Source: Owenweeksia sp.
GTDB lineage: Bacteria > Bacteroidota > Bacteroidia > Flavobacteriales > Schleiferiaceae
DNA length: 64,000 nt
Assembly (NCBI GenBank): GCA_002695025.1
Contig: NZNV01000006.1
Location: forward strand, 1-64,000
Reading direction: 5' to 3'
Both the position numbers and the translations under genes were made by a program. Every line of letters begins with the position of its first letter. The first letter of the stretch is position 1. Below the pieces are notes generated by a model, which was given only the letters and a program-made list of their open reading frames with translations, did no database searches and was not told where the DNA came from. Positions 1 to 6,842 of this stretch are shown here, one piece after another.

Positions 1-219
1 GAGTTGTACCCCAACCCCACCACCGATTACCTCCATATAGACCGCCTGCGGGAAGAAGTGCTGCAGATGGAGATCTACAGCCAGTCCGGACAATTGCTCA
101 AAAGCACCCCCGTTACCCAAGATTTGGTAGATATCCGGGACCTATCCCCAGGGCTGTACATTGTAGTAGTGACCAACCCCCAGGGCCAACGCTCCCAGGT
201 ATTGGTAAAGAAAGAGTGA
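1..219 (+). CDS. C-terminal fragment of a T9SS type A sorting-domain protein (5' end outside window)
   Basis: The reading frame is open from the first base and stops with TGA at 217-219, so only the last 72 residues are present. The fragment opens with the ELYPNPTTD motif, the usual start of the type IX secretion type A sorting domain, and ends with the typical GLYIVVV...QVLVKKE strands. This domain directs export across the outer membrane and is cleaved on attachment to the surface. The function of the parent protein cannot be told from this window. No terminator is obvious; the structured repeats begin seven bases downstream. Confidence 0.85.
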   Translation, partial: ELYPNPTTDYLHIDRLREEVLQMEIYSQSGQLLKSTPVTQDLVDIRDLSPGLYIVVVTNPQGQRSQVLVKKE

Positions 220-225
220 GGTATA

Positions 226-489
226 GTGTCGCCCTTCGATACACCCCTTGCGGGGTACTCAGGGTGACACCCAAATAAGTAGACAAGCAAACACCCCCGT
301 CCGTCTGAGTGATCCCGGTTTTCCGGGATCGTATCGAAGACCCGGCCGGGAGTCAATATTCGTACCGTGTTGCCCTTCGATACACCCCTTTGGGGCACTC
401 AGGGTGACACCCCAAATAAGTCGATAAGAAAACAACCCCCTGTCCGTCTGAGTGTCGCGCCCCAGCGCGATGTATCGAAGACCAGGGGG
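226..489. repeat. Array of four structured palindromic repeats in alternating orientation
   Basis: Four units are visible: 226-270, about 296-350, 367-411 and 436-489. Units 1 and 3 read CCCTTCGATAC-core-ACTCAGGGTGACAC. Units 2 and 4 are the reverse orientation, CCGTCTGAGT-core-GTATCGAAGAC. Each core is itself a hairpin but its sequence differs: ACCCC/GGGGT, GATCCCGG/CCGGGATC, CCCC/GGGG and TCGCGC/GCGCGA. The outer arms (GTGTCGCCCT with AGGGTGACAC) pair with a G-T wobble. A/T-rich spacers CAAATAAGTNGAYAAG separate the partners. The rest of the 436-base gap (490-655) holds no gene; a short hairpin AGCCTC/GAGGCT lies at 604-624 in the leader of the next gene. Short palindromes ending CTCAGGGTGACA are familiar in Bacteroidota intergenic DNA, so the family is probably not unique to this genome. 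Confidence 0.85.
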
Positions 490-655
490 CAACCCAAATA
501 AAATATAAACCAGAAACCCCCCCTTCCGTATTTTAATTTAAAGTGATGTAAAAAGTACCCTTGAACCGAGTAACTTTCTCTATCTTAAAATAGATACTAT
601 TCCAGCCTCCTGAAGGATGAGGCTATTTTAAAATCCAAACCAAAAAAACCAAACC

Positions 656-2944
656 ATGAAAACTGTATTCGGCCTGCTGGTATTTGTGGGTATCACCAAT
701 CTGTATGCTCAAATTCCCATAGTTTTTGCCACCGATTATACCGGCATTCATAATGATGGAACATCCATCAGCCGTACCAATTGGAAAAACTTCTTATTAG
801 CAACCTCCGATTTGAGTGTTTATTTCCCACAAGGAACCTATAATCTTTCGGATAGTACCGAGGACTTAGAATTGACCATAAACCTCCATTGGTTTGGCGA
901 AGGCGATAAAACGGTTATACAGAACATGGCCTTAAGGCCTAAGGGTGACGTACACCTTTACCGGATGAAATGGAAAGATTGCCCCATTATATTCCGCTTT
1001 GACTCTAATGACACGCTGCCCACTCATACCCCAAATTTTTTCGCACAAGACATTAGCTTACAGAGTTGCCAAATGTTCATACGGAACACAGGGAGTTTCA
1101 ACCCCCAGAAATTTAACGAGGTCTCCATCCGGAATTTCAGGATGGACACTATCGACACCAATAGCAGTGGAGGGTCTGGGGCCTTTATCCAATGGGGCAA
1201 TGCGTTTAAACGCATGCATATAGAAGATGGGTTGATTCAGTACAATACCGACAGCAGTTATAAATCCGTATTAGCGATTTCCGGGATGGATGGGAGCTCC
1301 CGGAGGAGCGATACCAGCGTAACCGTACGAAACCTTGAATTCAGCAATATCTATATCAATGCCACCCATGCTCCCACGGAGGTGATCACCAACATCCAGC
1401 TGATGAGCATTAATGGAGAAGGGGCTAATGTATTAACCGATGGTATTAGCGTGCACGACTGCAACCTGCCGCAATTTGATTTGAGAGGGTCCGGAAGTAC
1501 CATTACCATGCGCAACTGGGATGTAGAGGTGGATAAAGTGGTGAAAACGGCTACAAATACCCAGTATCTTCTTATCAATAAAAGTAGAGGACCCGCCTAT
1601 GAGTATGCGCTTACTATTGAAAACTGCCATATAAACCTGGCCTTGGGAGATGGCCCTGGCGGAGGAGGTAAAATGAGTTTCATGTACTTTGAGAATGAGG
1701 GAAACCGCCAGATATTGGATTCAGAGCTGTTAATGGAAGGGGGAGCAGGTGTATCCGGCATTCGAATGAAAGTAGGGGAGAAAAAATCCTACTACAATAC
1801 CCTGACCGTGGATGGTTCCAGTATTAGAAGCTACGGACCTGCCGGCAACCAGGCCTTTTGGATAAATGATGATATTGACCGGGTTACTGTATCCAATAGC
1901 ACCATTGAAGGCTCCTCAAGTATATATGGTTTTGATGGCGATACCACCACCGCCAGGGAGTACCATTTTCATAACGTTCTGTTCCTGGATGGTTTTCAAT
2001 CACCAGCACAAAGGGATATTGAAGTACTGAAGATCAGCAACTGCACATTTAATGGTGTGAGCCGGTACAATTTTACCTCCACTAAATCCACCATTTTAAC
2101 CAACACCACGTTTACCGATGACAGCAGTACCGTGCCTGATGCCGGAACCGTGGATATAAATTTTGAATTTGGAAAGGCCAGGTCCGTGAAATGGGAACAT
2201 ACTTTCTTTAACCTGAACCGTCACCGAAGAATGGGCACCATTGACCATGAATTTGCGGACTCTGGGTTGGATACCCTTCTGTTTAACAACAATACCGGAA
2301 AAATAAATGGTCGCGGAACCAATGCCATCCAGGTACCTGTAAGAGTAGATTCCGTATCGTACTTAGAGCTGAAAAATAACCATCTGAGCTTTGGAGGTAC
2401 CGCTGAGCCCGCTAACGTTTACCTGGCTCGAATAGGAGATGCCGTTACGGATCTTTACGTTGCAGATAACGTAGTAATGATGGGAGATGGGTCGGACATT
2501 GACTATCTTCTCGCTGGTACAGGAACTGTTTCCAGCGTCCGCACATGGAATAATAAGGGGTACACTGATTTTACGAGTATGAATGTTGCCATCACGGCTT
2601 TTGACACCATACAAACCACCCATTTGAAGGATATGGATAATGTTCCCTACGCTAAGGTTCCCAGGCTGGTTCAGTCGGGCATTTCCAGGAACTTTAATGC
2701 CGATGATATTGGTCAGATAATAAGAGAAACCACAGCGCTGACCTTTACCATTCCCTTTGACTTTGAAGATATGCACCTGGGTGATCAGATAGTTTTAGCG
2801 AATGGGGGTTGTGTAAAGCTTACGGTTAAAGCTGCTTCAGGGGTTACCTTAAATGGTACTTCCGAAGGTTTCGAAATATTAACCGGGCCCTATAAACGTG
2901 GGGTACTGATTAAAGTGGCTGCCAATACCTACGAACTCTATTAA
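656..2944 (+). CDS. Secreted right-handed beta-helix-like protein with phage-tail-like C-terminal module
   Basis: This 762-residue protein starts with a Sec signal peptide (cleavage after LYAQ, about residue 19). Residues 25-75 (DYTGIHNDGTS... VYFPQGTYNLS) resemble the N-terminal edge of pectate-lyase-3/tailspike beta-helices. The middle is rich in short asparagine- and serine-bearing strands (TVSNSTIEGSSS, VLKISNCTFNG), as in parallel beta-helices. The last 80 residues (IGQIIRET..LTFTIPF...VKAASGVTLNG...VLIKVAANTYEL) resemble the small C-terminal module of phage tail and capsid-associated proteins. There is no T9SS sorting domain, unlike most large secreted proteins in this window. No lyase catalytic residues can be assigned. 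By eye the gene is more A/T-rich than its neighbours, and repeat arrays flank it on both sides, which suggests a separately acquired cassette. Confidence 0.75.
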   Translation: MKTVFGLLVFVGITNLYAQIPIVFATDYTGIHNDGTSISRTNWKNFLLATSDLSVYFPQGTYNLSDSTEDLELTINLHWFGEGDKTVIQNMALRPKGDVHLYRMKWKDCPIIFRFDSNDTLPTHTPNFFAQDISLQSCQMFIRNTGSFNPQKFNEVSIRNFRMDTIDTNSSGGSGAFIQWGNAFKRMHIEDGLIQYNTDSSYKSVLAISGMDGSSRRSDTSVTVRNLEFSNIYINATHAPTEVITNIQLMSINGEGANVLTDGISVHDCNLPQFDLRGSGSTITMRNWDVEVDKVVKTATNTQYLLINKSRGPAYEYALTIENCHINLALGDGPGGGGKMSFMYFENEGNRQILDSELLMEGGAGVSGIRMKVGEKKSYYNTLTVDGSSIRSYGPAGNQAFWINDDIDRVTVSNSTIEGSSSIYGFDGDTTTAREYHFHNVLFLDGFQSPAQRDIEVLKISNCTFNGVSRYNFTSTKSTILTNTTFTDDSSTVPDAGTVDINFEFGKARSVKWEHTFFNLNRHRRMGTIDHEFADSGLDTLLFNNNTGKINGRGTNAIQVPVRVDSVSYLELKNNHLSFGGTAEPANVYLARIGDAVTDLYVADNVVMMGDGSDIDYLLAGTGTVSSVRTWNNKGYTDFTSMNVAITAFDTIQTTHLKDMDNVPYAKVPRLVQSGISRNFNADDIGQIIRETTALTFTIPFDFEDMHLGDQIVLANGGCVKLTVKAASGVTLNGTSEGFEILTGPYKRGVLIKVAANTYELY

Positions 2945-2961
2945 GGGTGTGCAAAGGTAGA

Positions 2962-3190
2962 GTGGTGGTGCCGCCCTTCGATACTTTTCACTCCTGCTGC
3001 CGCAGGCCTGAAAAACTCAGGGTGACACCCCAAATAAGTAGATAAGAAAACAACTCCCCGTCCGTCTGAGTGATCCCGGTTTTCCGGGGATTGTATCGAA
3101 GACCCGGTCGGGAGTCAGTACCCGCACCGTGCCGCCCTTCGATACTTTTCACCCCTGCTGCCGCAGGATTGAAAAACTCAGGGTGACACC
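2962..3190. repeat. Second array of the structured palindromic repeats (three units)
   Basis: Units lie at about 2965-3029, 3056-3112 and 3129-3189. The first and third share the CCCTTCGATAC...ACTCAGGGTGACAC arms of the upstream array but carry a longer core, TTTTCA-(hairpin CCTGC/GCAGG)-TGAAAA. The middle one is the inverted type with the GATCCCGG core, nearly identical to the unit at 296-350. The linker after it (AGTCAGTACCCGCACCGTG) matches the corresponding linker near 351-368, so a block of about 140 bp is duplicated on the two sides of the gene at 656-2944. This array fills most of the gap 2945-3235; no gene is seen there. Confidence 0.85.
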
Positions 3191-3235
3191 AAAATAGCGA
3201 CTAAAAAATGAAAATGTACGGAAGCTGTTCCGGGG

Positions 3236-3523
3236 CTATTTAACCGGTTCCGCAGCCTTTACCAACGTACGGGCTGCCTTATTCTCCACCTTTTGCAATC
3301 TTTTCACCACAGAACAGTGGCCGGTGGCCCCACGGAATAACATATAGGCCCCTACCAGGCCGGTGGCAATGCTGCGGCTGGATTTAGCGCTGGCCAGCAG
3401 GGCCGCCCCGGAGAGCAGGGAAACCATACGCTCGTTGAATTCCACGTTTTTTTCCAGGCCATCCACCCAGTTGCGGAAAGCCTGGAAATTTTCTTGTATA
3501 TCTTCTCGGTTGATGAGGGGCAT
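3236..3523 (-). CDS. YgaP-like (DUF2892) small membrane protein
   Basis: A 95-residue protein. Residues 30-75 carry the DUF2892 pattern: a charged residue-rich start (FNERMVSLLSGAALL), two short hydrophobic segments, and the terminal GHCSV motif that corresponds to the TGFCP-like end of the family. A soluble helical N-terminus (LINREDIQENFQAFRNWVDGLEKN) precedes it. The family is widespread; in YgaP the same membrane hairpin is fused to a rhodanese domain, but no rhodanese is present here. Function is unknown. ATG start with a purine-rich AGGAAAAG-like stretch upstream. It lies downstream of the cold-shock gene with about 90 bp between, so it may be transcribed separately. Confidence 0.7.
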   Translation of the reverse strand: MPLINREDIQENFQAFRNWVDGLEKNVEFNERMVSLLSGAALLASAKSSRSIATGLVGAYMLFRGATGHCSVVKRLQKVENKAARTLVKAAEPVK

Positions 3524-3578
3524 AGTAACGTCTTTTCCTTAATTAAGGAAGGGACGGCAAAAAATGTTCAAAAGGCAG

Positions 3579-3597
3579 ACTATCCAAAAAGGATAGT
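3579..3597 (-). terminator. Possible terminator hairpin after the cold-shock gene
   Basis: A perfect 7-bp stem ACTATCC/GGATAGT with a five-base loop lies 20 bases past the stop codon of the minus-strand gene at 3617-4069. The run of T residues on the minus strand is not directly adjacent (CTGCCTTTTG follows), so this is a weak intrinsic terminator at best. Confidence 0.4.
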
Positions 3598-3616
3598 TGT
3601 AAAAGTAGCTGCGAAC

Positions 3617-4069
3617 CTAGTTGCGCAGCACTTTTACCTTAAGAGCAATGGGTCCTTTGGGGCCTTTTCCTATCTCAAAACTCACCATATTCTGCTCTAC
3701 AATAGGCTCCGTAAGGTTGTTGTTGTGCACAAAAATACTCTCCTGGGTAGCCTTGTCCTTTATAAAGCCAAAACCCTTGCTGGCATTGTAAAAGGTAACC
3801 ACACCTTTGCGCTCAACCTCCATCTCTTCCTCTTCCATGCGGTCCTCCTTCTTCGGTACACCCAGCACAATGTCATCAGCCTTTACCTTGTCTGCAGGCG
3901 GGGGAGGGGTGGAGGAAAAGTTTCCGTATTTGTCCACGTAAGTGATGTTATCACCCTTAGGGTCGCTGTTGGCCTGGCGCTCTTCTTTGCGTTTGGCTTT
4001 AGCTTCCTTGCGTTTTTGTTTCTTTTTTTCTCGTTCTTTTTTACCAAAAGTTTCCTGAGATCTTCCCAT
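3617..4069 (-). CDS. Cold-shock domain protein with lysine-rich N-terminus
   Basis: 150 residues. The C-terminal third (about 88-150) is a cold-shock domain with the RNP1-type motif KGFGFI and an RNP2-type motif SIFVHNN, which bind single-stranded RNA or DNA. The N-terminal 35 residues are almost entirely Lys/Arg/Glu (KEREKKKQKRKEAKAKRKEE), followed by a linker with a proline run. This MGRSQETFGKKE... architecture is a common Bacteroidota form of cold-shock protein. It sits 15 bp downstream of the DEAD-box helicase gene on the same strand, so the two are probably cotranscribed and likely act together in unwinding structured RNA in the cytoplasm. The helicase link is inference from context. 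Confidence 0.9.
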   Translation of the reverse strand: MGRSQETFGKKEREKKKQKRKEAKAKRKEERQANSDPKGDNITYVDKYGNFSSTPPPPADKVKADDIVLGVPKKEDRMEEEEMEVERKGVVTFYNASKGFGFIKDKATQESIFVHNNNLTEPIVEQNMVSFEIGKGPKGPIALKVKVLRN

Positions 4070-4084
4070 AGATCAATACTAGTT

Positions 4085-5287
4085 TTAATTAAGAAATGTG
4101 TAGGCCTTACCGGTTTTTCCAGCCCTTCCGGTACGTCCAATACGATGAATATAACTGTCCAGGCTGGAGGGCATCTGGTAGTTGATCACGTGGGTAACGT
4201 CTGAAACGTCAAGGCCACGTGCGGCCACATCCGTAGCTACCAGCACCTGTACCTGCCCGCTTTTAAAGCGTTTTAAAGCTCTTTGGCGGTAGTTCTGTGA
4301 TTTGTTGCCGTGAATCTCATCTGAGGTAATGCCGCTCTTTTCCAGCTGACGGTTTACGCGGCTTACCCAACGCTTGGTCTCGGCAAAAATGAGCACTTTG
4401 TCAAAGTCCGGACGGGCCAGCATTTCCAGTAGTACCTGGAATTTATTCTCGCCCTCTGCTACTTTAATGATCTCCTGATCAATATGTTCATTGGTGGTTT
4501 CGCCACTGCTCACCTTCACCTCCACCGGTTTTTTCAGCAACTGGTCAATAAACACCTGCTGCTGTTTATCCAGGGTAGCGGAAAAGAGCATGGTTTGCTG
4601 GCGCTGAGGGATGGCCTCGGCAATACGCATCACCTCCTTGTTAAAGCCCATGTCCAGCATGCGGTCAAACTCATCCAGTATCAATATGCTGAAATCATTG
4701 AAGCGCAGGGCTTTCCTTTGCTGGAGGTCTTTGAGGCGGCCAGGGGTACCCACCACCAGGTGACTTTTCCTGCGCAGGGTCTGCAAGTCGCGGTTAATGT
4801 TGGTGCCGCCAATAAAGCAGGCACTGTACAGTTTAAGGCCGGCAGTAAGGCCTTTGAACTCCTCTTCCACCTGCACGGCCAGTTCACGGGTAGGTACCAG
4901 AACCAGGGCCTGGAAATCACCCTTCTCCTGCAGCATGCGGTGAATAAGCGGAATTAAAAAGGCAGCCGTTTTACCGGTACCGGTCTGGGCAATGCCCAGC
5001 AGGTCACGGCCCGCCAATAAGGCATCCAGGGTTTTGTCCTGGATCTCCGTAGGAGTATCAAAACCCTTGCGGGCGATGTTGCTTTTCAGAGCCTTATGCA
5101 CCGGAACATCCGCAAAGGTGCGGGAAGCACGGTACGGTTCTGTAGGTGCCTGGGGCATGGCCTTTTGGGTAAGCAGGTCCACATCAATGCTGCTCTGCTT
5201 TTTCCTGGACCGCTTTTGCGGGGCATTATTGGTATTTCTTTTAGGACCGGCCTTTCTGGAGGCGGGTCGCTTATGGGTTGTATTCAT
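4085..5287 (-). CDS. DEAD-box ATP-dependent RNA helicase (RhlE-like)
   Basis: 400 residues. A basic, disordered N-terminus of about 50 residues is followed by the two RecA-like lobes. Visible motifs: Q-motif region (TFADVPV...GFDTPTEIQ, 57-83), motif I AQTGTGKT (100-107), Ia PTREL, Ib TPGRL, motif II DEFD (205-208, in place of DEAD), motif III SAT, and motif VI HRIGRTGRAG (381-390). The protein ends about ten residues after motif VI, so it lacks the long C-terminal tail of many RNA helicases. The DEFD variant is seen in other Bacteroidota RhlE-like proteins. Upstream leader repeats are listed separately. The cold-shock gene follows 15 bp downstream, forming a likely two-gene RNA-remodelling operon. 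Confidence 0.93.
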   Translation of the reverse strand: MNTTHKRPASRKAGPKRNTNNAPQKRSRKKQSSIDVDLLTQKAMPQAPTEPYRASRTFADVPVHKALKSNIARKGFDTPTEIQDKTLDALLAGRDLLGIAQTGTGKTAAFLIPLIHRMLQEKGDFQALVLVPTRELAVQVEEEFKGLTAGLKLYSACFIGGTNINRDLQTLRRKSHLVVGTPGRLKDLQQRKALRFNDFSILILDEFDRMLDMGFNKEVMRIAEAIPQRQQTMLFSATLDKQQQVFIDQLLKKPVEVKVSSGETTNEHIDQEIIKVAEGENKFQVLLEMLARPDFDKVLIFAETKRWVSRVNRQLEKSGITSDEIHGNKSQNYRQRALKRFKSGQVQVLVATDVAARGLDVSDVTHVINYQMPSSLDSYIHRIGRTGRAGKTGKAYTFLN

Positions 5288-5300
5288 AATGAGTTTTTAA

Positions 5301-5337
5301 AGGTGGGCCGCAGTATTGTTAGGTGGGCCCCATACTG
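5301..5337 (-). promoter_or_regulatory. Direct repeat plus inverted repeat in the helicase leader
   Basis: The 9-mer AGGTGGGCC occurs at 5301-5309 and again at 5321-5329, exactly 20 bp apart, and CAGTAT (5311-5316) is complementary to ATACTG (5332-5337). All lie within 50 bp upstream of the helicase start on the minus strand. A protein-binding or RNA-structure role is possible but unproven. Confidence 0.3.
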
Positions 5338-5405
5338 GTTTTGTGGCAGAGCCACTTTTACGGCAAAAGCCGTGTTCTTAAATAAATGAAGGCGTTGGCA
5401 AAGGC

Positions 5406-6491
5406 TTAGCGTCCTAATTGGTATAGCATCCTTCCGTGGTTTTGCAGGGCGTGCGCAAAACTTTTTTCACAGTTGTAGGGAATTCCATATTCCCGCGCTG
5501 TTTCAGCTACCAGCACGGATATTTTACGGTAATGTACGTGGCTGATGTTGGCAAACAGGTGATGCTCTATCTGGTAATTCAGACCTCCTATAAACCATGA
5601 AAAAATGGCGCTTTTGGGCGAGAAGTTGCAGGTGGTAAGCATTTGGTGTACCGCCCATTCGTTCTCCAAACGTCCGTTCTCATCGGGTACCGGGTATTCC
5701 GAGCCGGGCATTACGTGGGCCGCCTGGAAAATAATGGACAGTATAAAACCACATACCAGGTGCATCAGTAAAAAGCCCACCACTACCAGCCAGGGCGAAA
5801 AAGGCACCAGCAGCATGGGTAACAACAGCATATACCCGAAGTAGAAAACCTTACCCCCGGCTATTTTAAAAAGACGGGTAATAAAGGCCTTACGCGAAGT
5901 AATGAGGTTCATCCTGCGGTAGCGTACCGCCCTTTTAAAATCCGTATAAGCTACTTTGATCAACGTCATAAGGCTGTACAGGAACCAGGCGTAGATGAAC
6001 TGGTGCTTATGGATGGGCTTTTTAGCGTCATGCGGTGAAAAGCGCAGCATAGGCGGGCCGATAATATCTTCATCCGCACCGTGGATGTTGGTGAAGGAAT
6101 GGTGAAGCGTGTTATGTTGTATGCGCCAGATGGCAGCATCACCCCCTAAAACATTCATAATGAGGCTTACCAGGTAATTGATGGTTTTATTGGGAGAAAA
6201 TACCCCATGATTGGCATCGTGCATAACGTTTACTCCAATGCCCGTAAGGCCGAAGGCCATTAAGACCCACATCATCAAAAAAGTGCTTACGGAGGTAATG
6301 GCACCGGAGAGCATCAGGACAAAAGGGCCAAAGAAAAGCAGGAGCATAACGGCCGTCTTGATCATCAGCGGGATGCCGCCATAATTGGTGCGTCCGGCAC
6401 TTTTTATATACTGGTTTACTTTTTTGTGAAGACTGGGGAAAAAATCACTTTGGGCGGAAGAAAACTTATACTGACTTTTGATCATAGGCAT
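5406..6491 (-). CDS. Membrane fatty-acid desaturase (acyl-lipid/linoleoyl-CoA type)
   Basis: 361 residues from the ATG at 6491; a GTG six bases upstream and an ATG at 6485 are alternatives. The three histidine clusters of membrane di-iron desaturases are present: HDANHG (about 91-96), HNTLHHSFTNIHG (about 126-138) and QIEHHLF (about 307-313). The QxxHH third box is typical of front-end/acyl-lipid desaturases. Hydrophobic segments flank the boxes (about 42-88 and 210-255). The enzyme should insert a double bond into a membrane acyl chain using O2 and an electron donor; the position of desaturation cannot be told. No cytochrome b5 domain is fused. It is monocistronic by layout. The 351-bp gap upstream (6492-6842) contains a 9-bp inverted repeat that could regulate it. 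Confidence 0.92.
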   Translation of the reverse strand: MPMIKSQYKFSSAQSDFFPSLHKKVNQYIKSAGRTNYGGIPLMIKTAVMLLLFFGPFVLMLSGAITSVSTFLMMWVLMAFGLTGIGVNVMHDANHGVFSPNKTINYLVSLIMNVLGGDAAIWRIQHNTLHHSFTNIHGADEDIIGPPMLRFSPHDAKKPIHKHQFIYAWFLYSLMTLIKVAYTDFKRAVRYRRMNLITSRKAFITRLFKIAGGKVFYFGYMLLLPMLLVPFSPWLVVVGFLLMHLVCGFILSIIFQAAHVMPGSEYPVPDENGRLENEWAVHQMLTTCNFSPKSAIFSWFIGGLNYQIEHHLFANISHVHYRKISVLVAETAREYGIPYNCEKSFAHALQNHGRMLYQLGR

Positions 6492-6559
6492 ATACACATA
6501 CGTAACTTACCCTTTAAAGGGCAACCTGCTACTATTTTGATTTATTAATTGTTGAATAA

Positions 6560-6592
6560 ATTCAGCTATTTGTATCTAATACTTAGCTGAAT
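6560..6592. promoter_or_regulatory. 9-bp perfect inverted repeat between divergent genes
   Basis: ATTCAGCTA (6560-6568) and TAGCTGAAT (6584-6592) are exact reverse complements separated by 15 bases. The element is about 70 bp upstream of the desaturase start and 250 bp upstream of the plus-strand gene at 6843. It could be an operator or an RNA hairpin. The remainder of the gap 6492-6842 shows no gene; only a promoter-like element at 6793-6820 is added. Confidence 0.4.
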
Positions 6593-6792
6593 CTTTATCG
6601 AAGAGAAAAGGGGGGTTAAGGCCATTTTCCCGCTAAGGAGAAGAAGCGGCAAAGGTAAGACTAATAATGGAACTTTTTGATTTTCAATCTAAATAAGTTG
6701 AAACCGCCTGAGGATCAGCATGGCCCATGGAAGGTGGGGACCCCTTCAGCGCTCAAAAGATCCGGGCCGGTTGCTATGTTGTTGCGCTTGGC

Positions 6793-6820
6793 TTGGTACC
6801 TGTCAGAAATACTACTTTTG
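6793..6820 (+). promoter_or_regulatory. Bacteroidota-type promoter for the gene at 6843
   Basis: A perfect TAnnTTTG -7 element, TACTTTTG, lies at 6813-6820, with TTGG at 6793-6796 as a -33 candidate (17-bp spacing after TTG). The predicted transcript start is about 15 bases upstream of the ATG at 6843. This supports 6843 over an in-frame ATG at 6720, which would be outside the transcript. Confidence 0.55.
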
Positions 6821-6842
6821 CCGTGAAAACCCTGATGAAGTC

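Noticed and set aside
226-489. CRISPR array
   Set aside because: The repeats alternate in orientation, differ in core sequence and have conserved rather than variable spacers; no cas genes are present.
3494-4204. Long open plus-strand frame (236 codons) opposite the small membrane protein and cold-shock genes
   Set aside because: The minus-strand genes there have clear families; the plus-strand product is a low-complexity run of Phe and Leu mirroring the Lys/Glu-rich cold-shock N-terminus.
6720-6842. N-terminal extension of the T9SS protein to an ATG at 6720
   Set aside because: The extension is Cys/Trp-rich, lacks signal-peptide character, and the likely promoter lies inside it. The ATG at 6843 gives a normal signal peptide.
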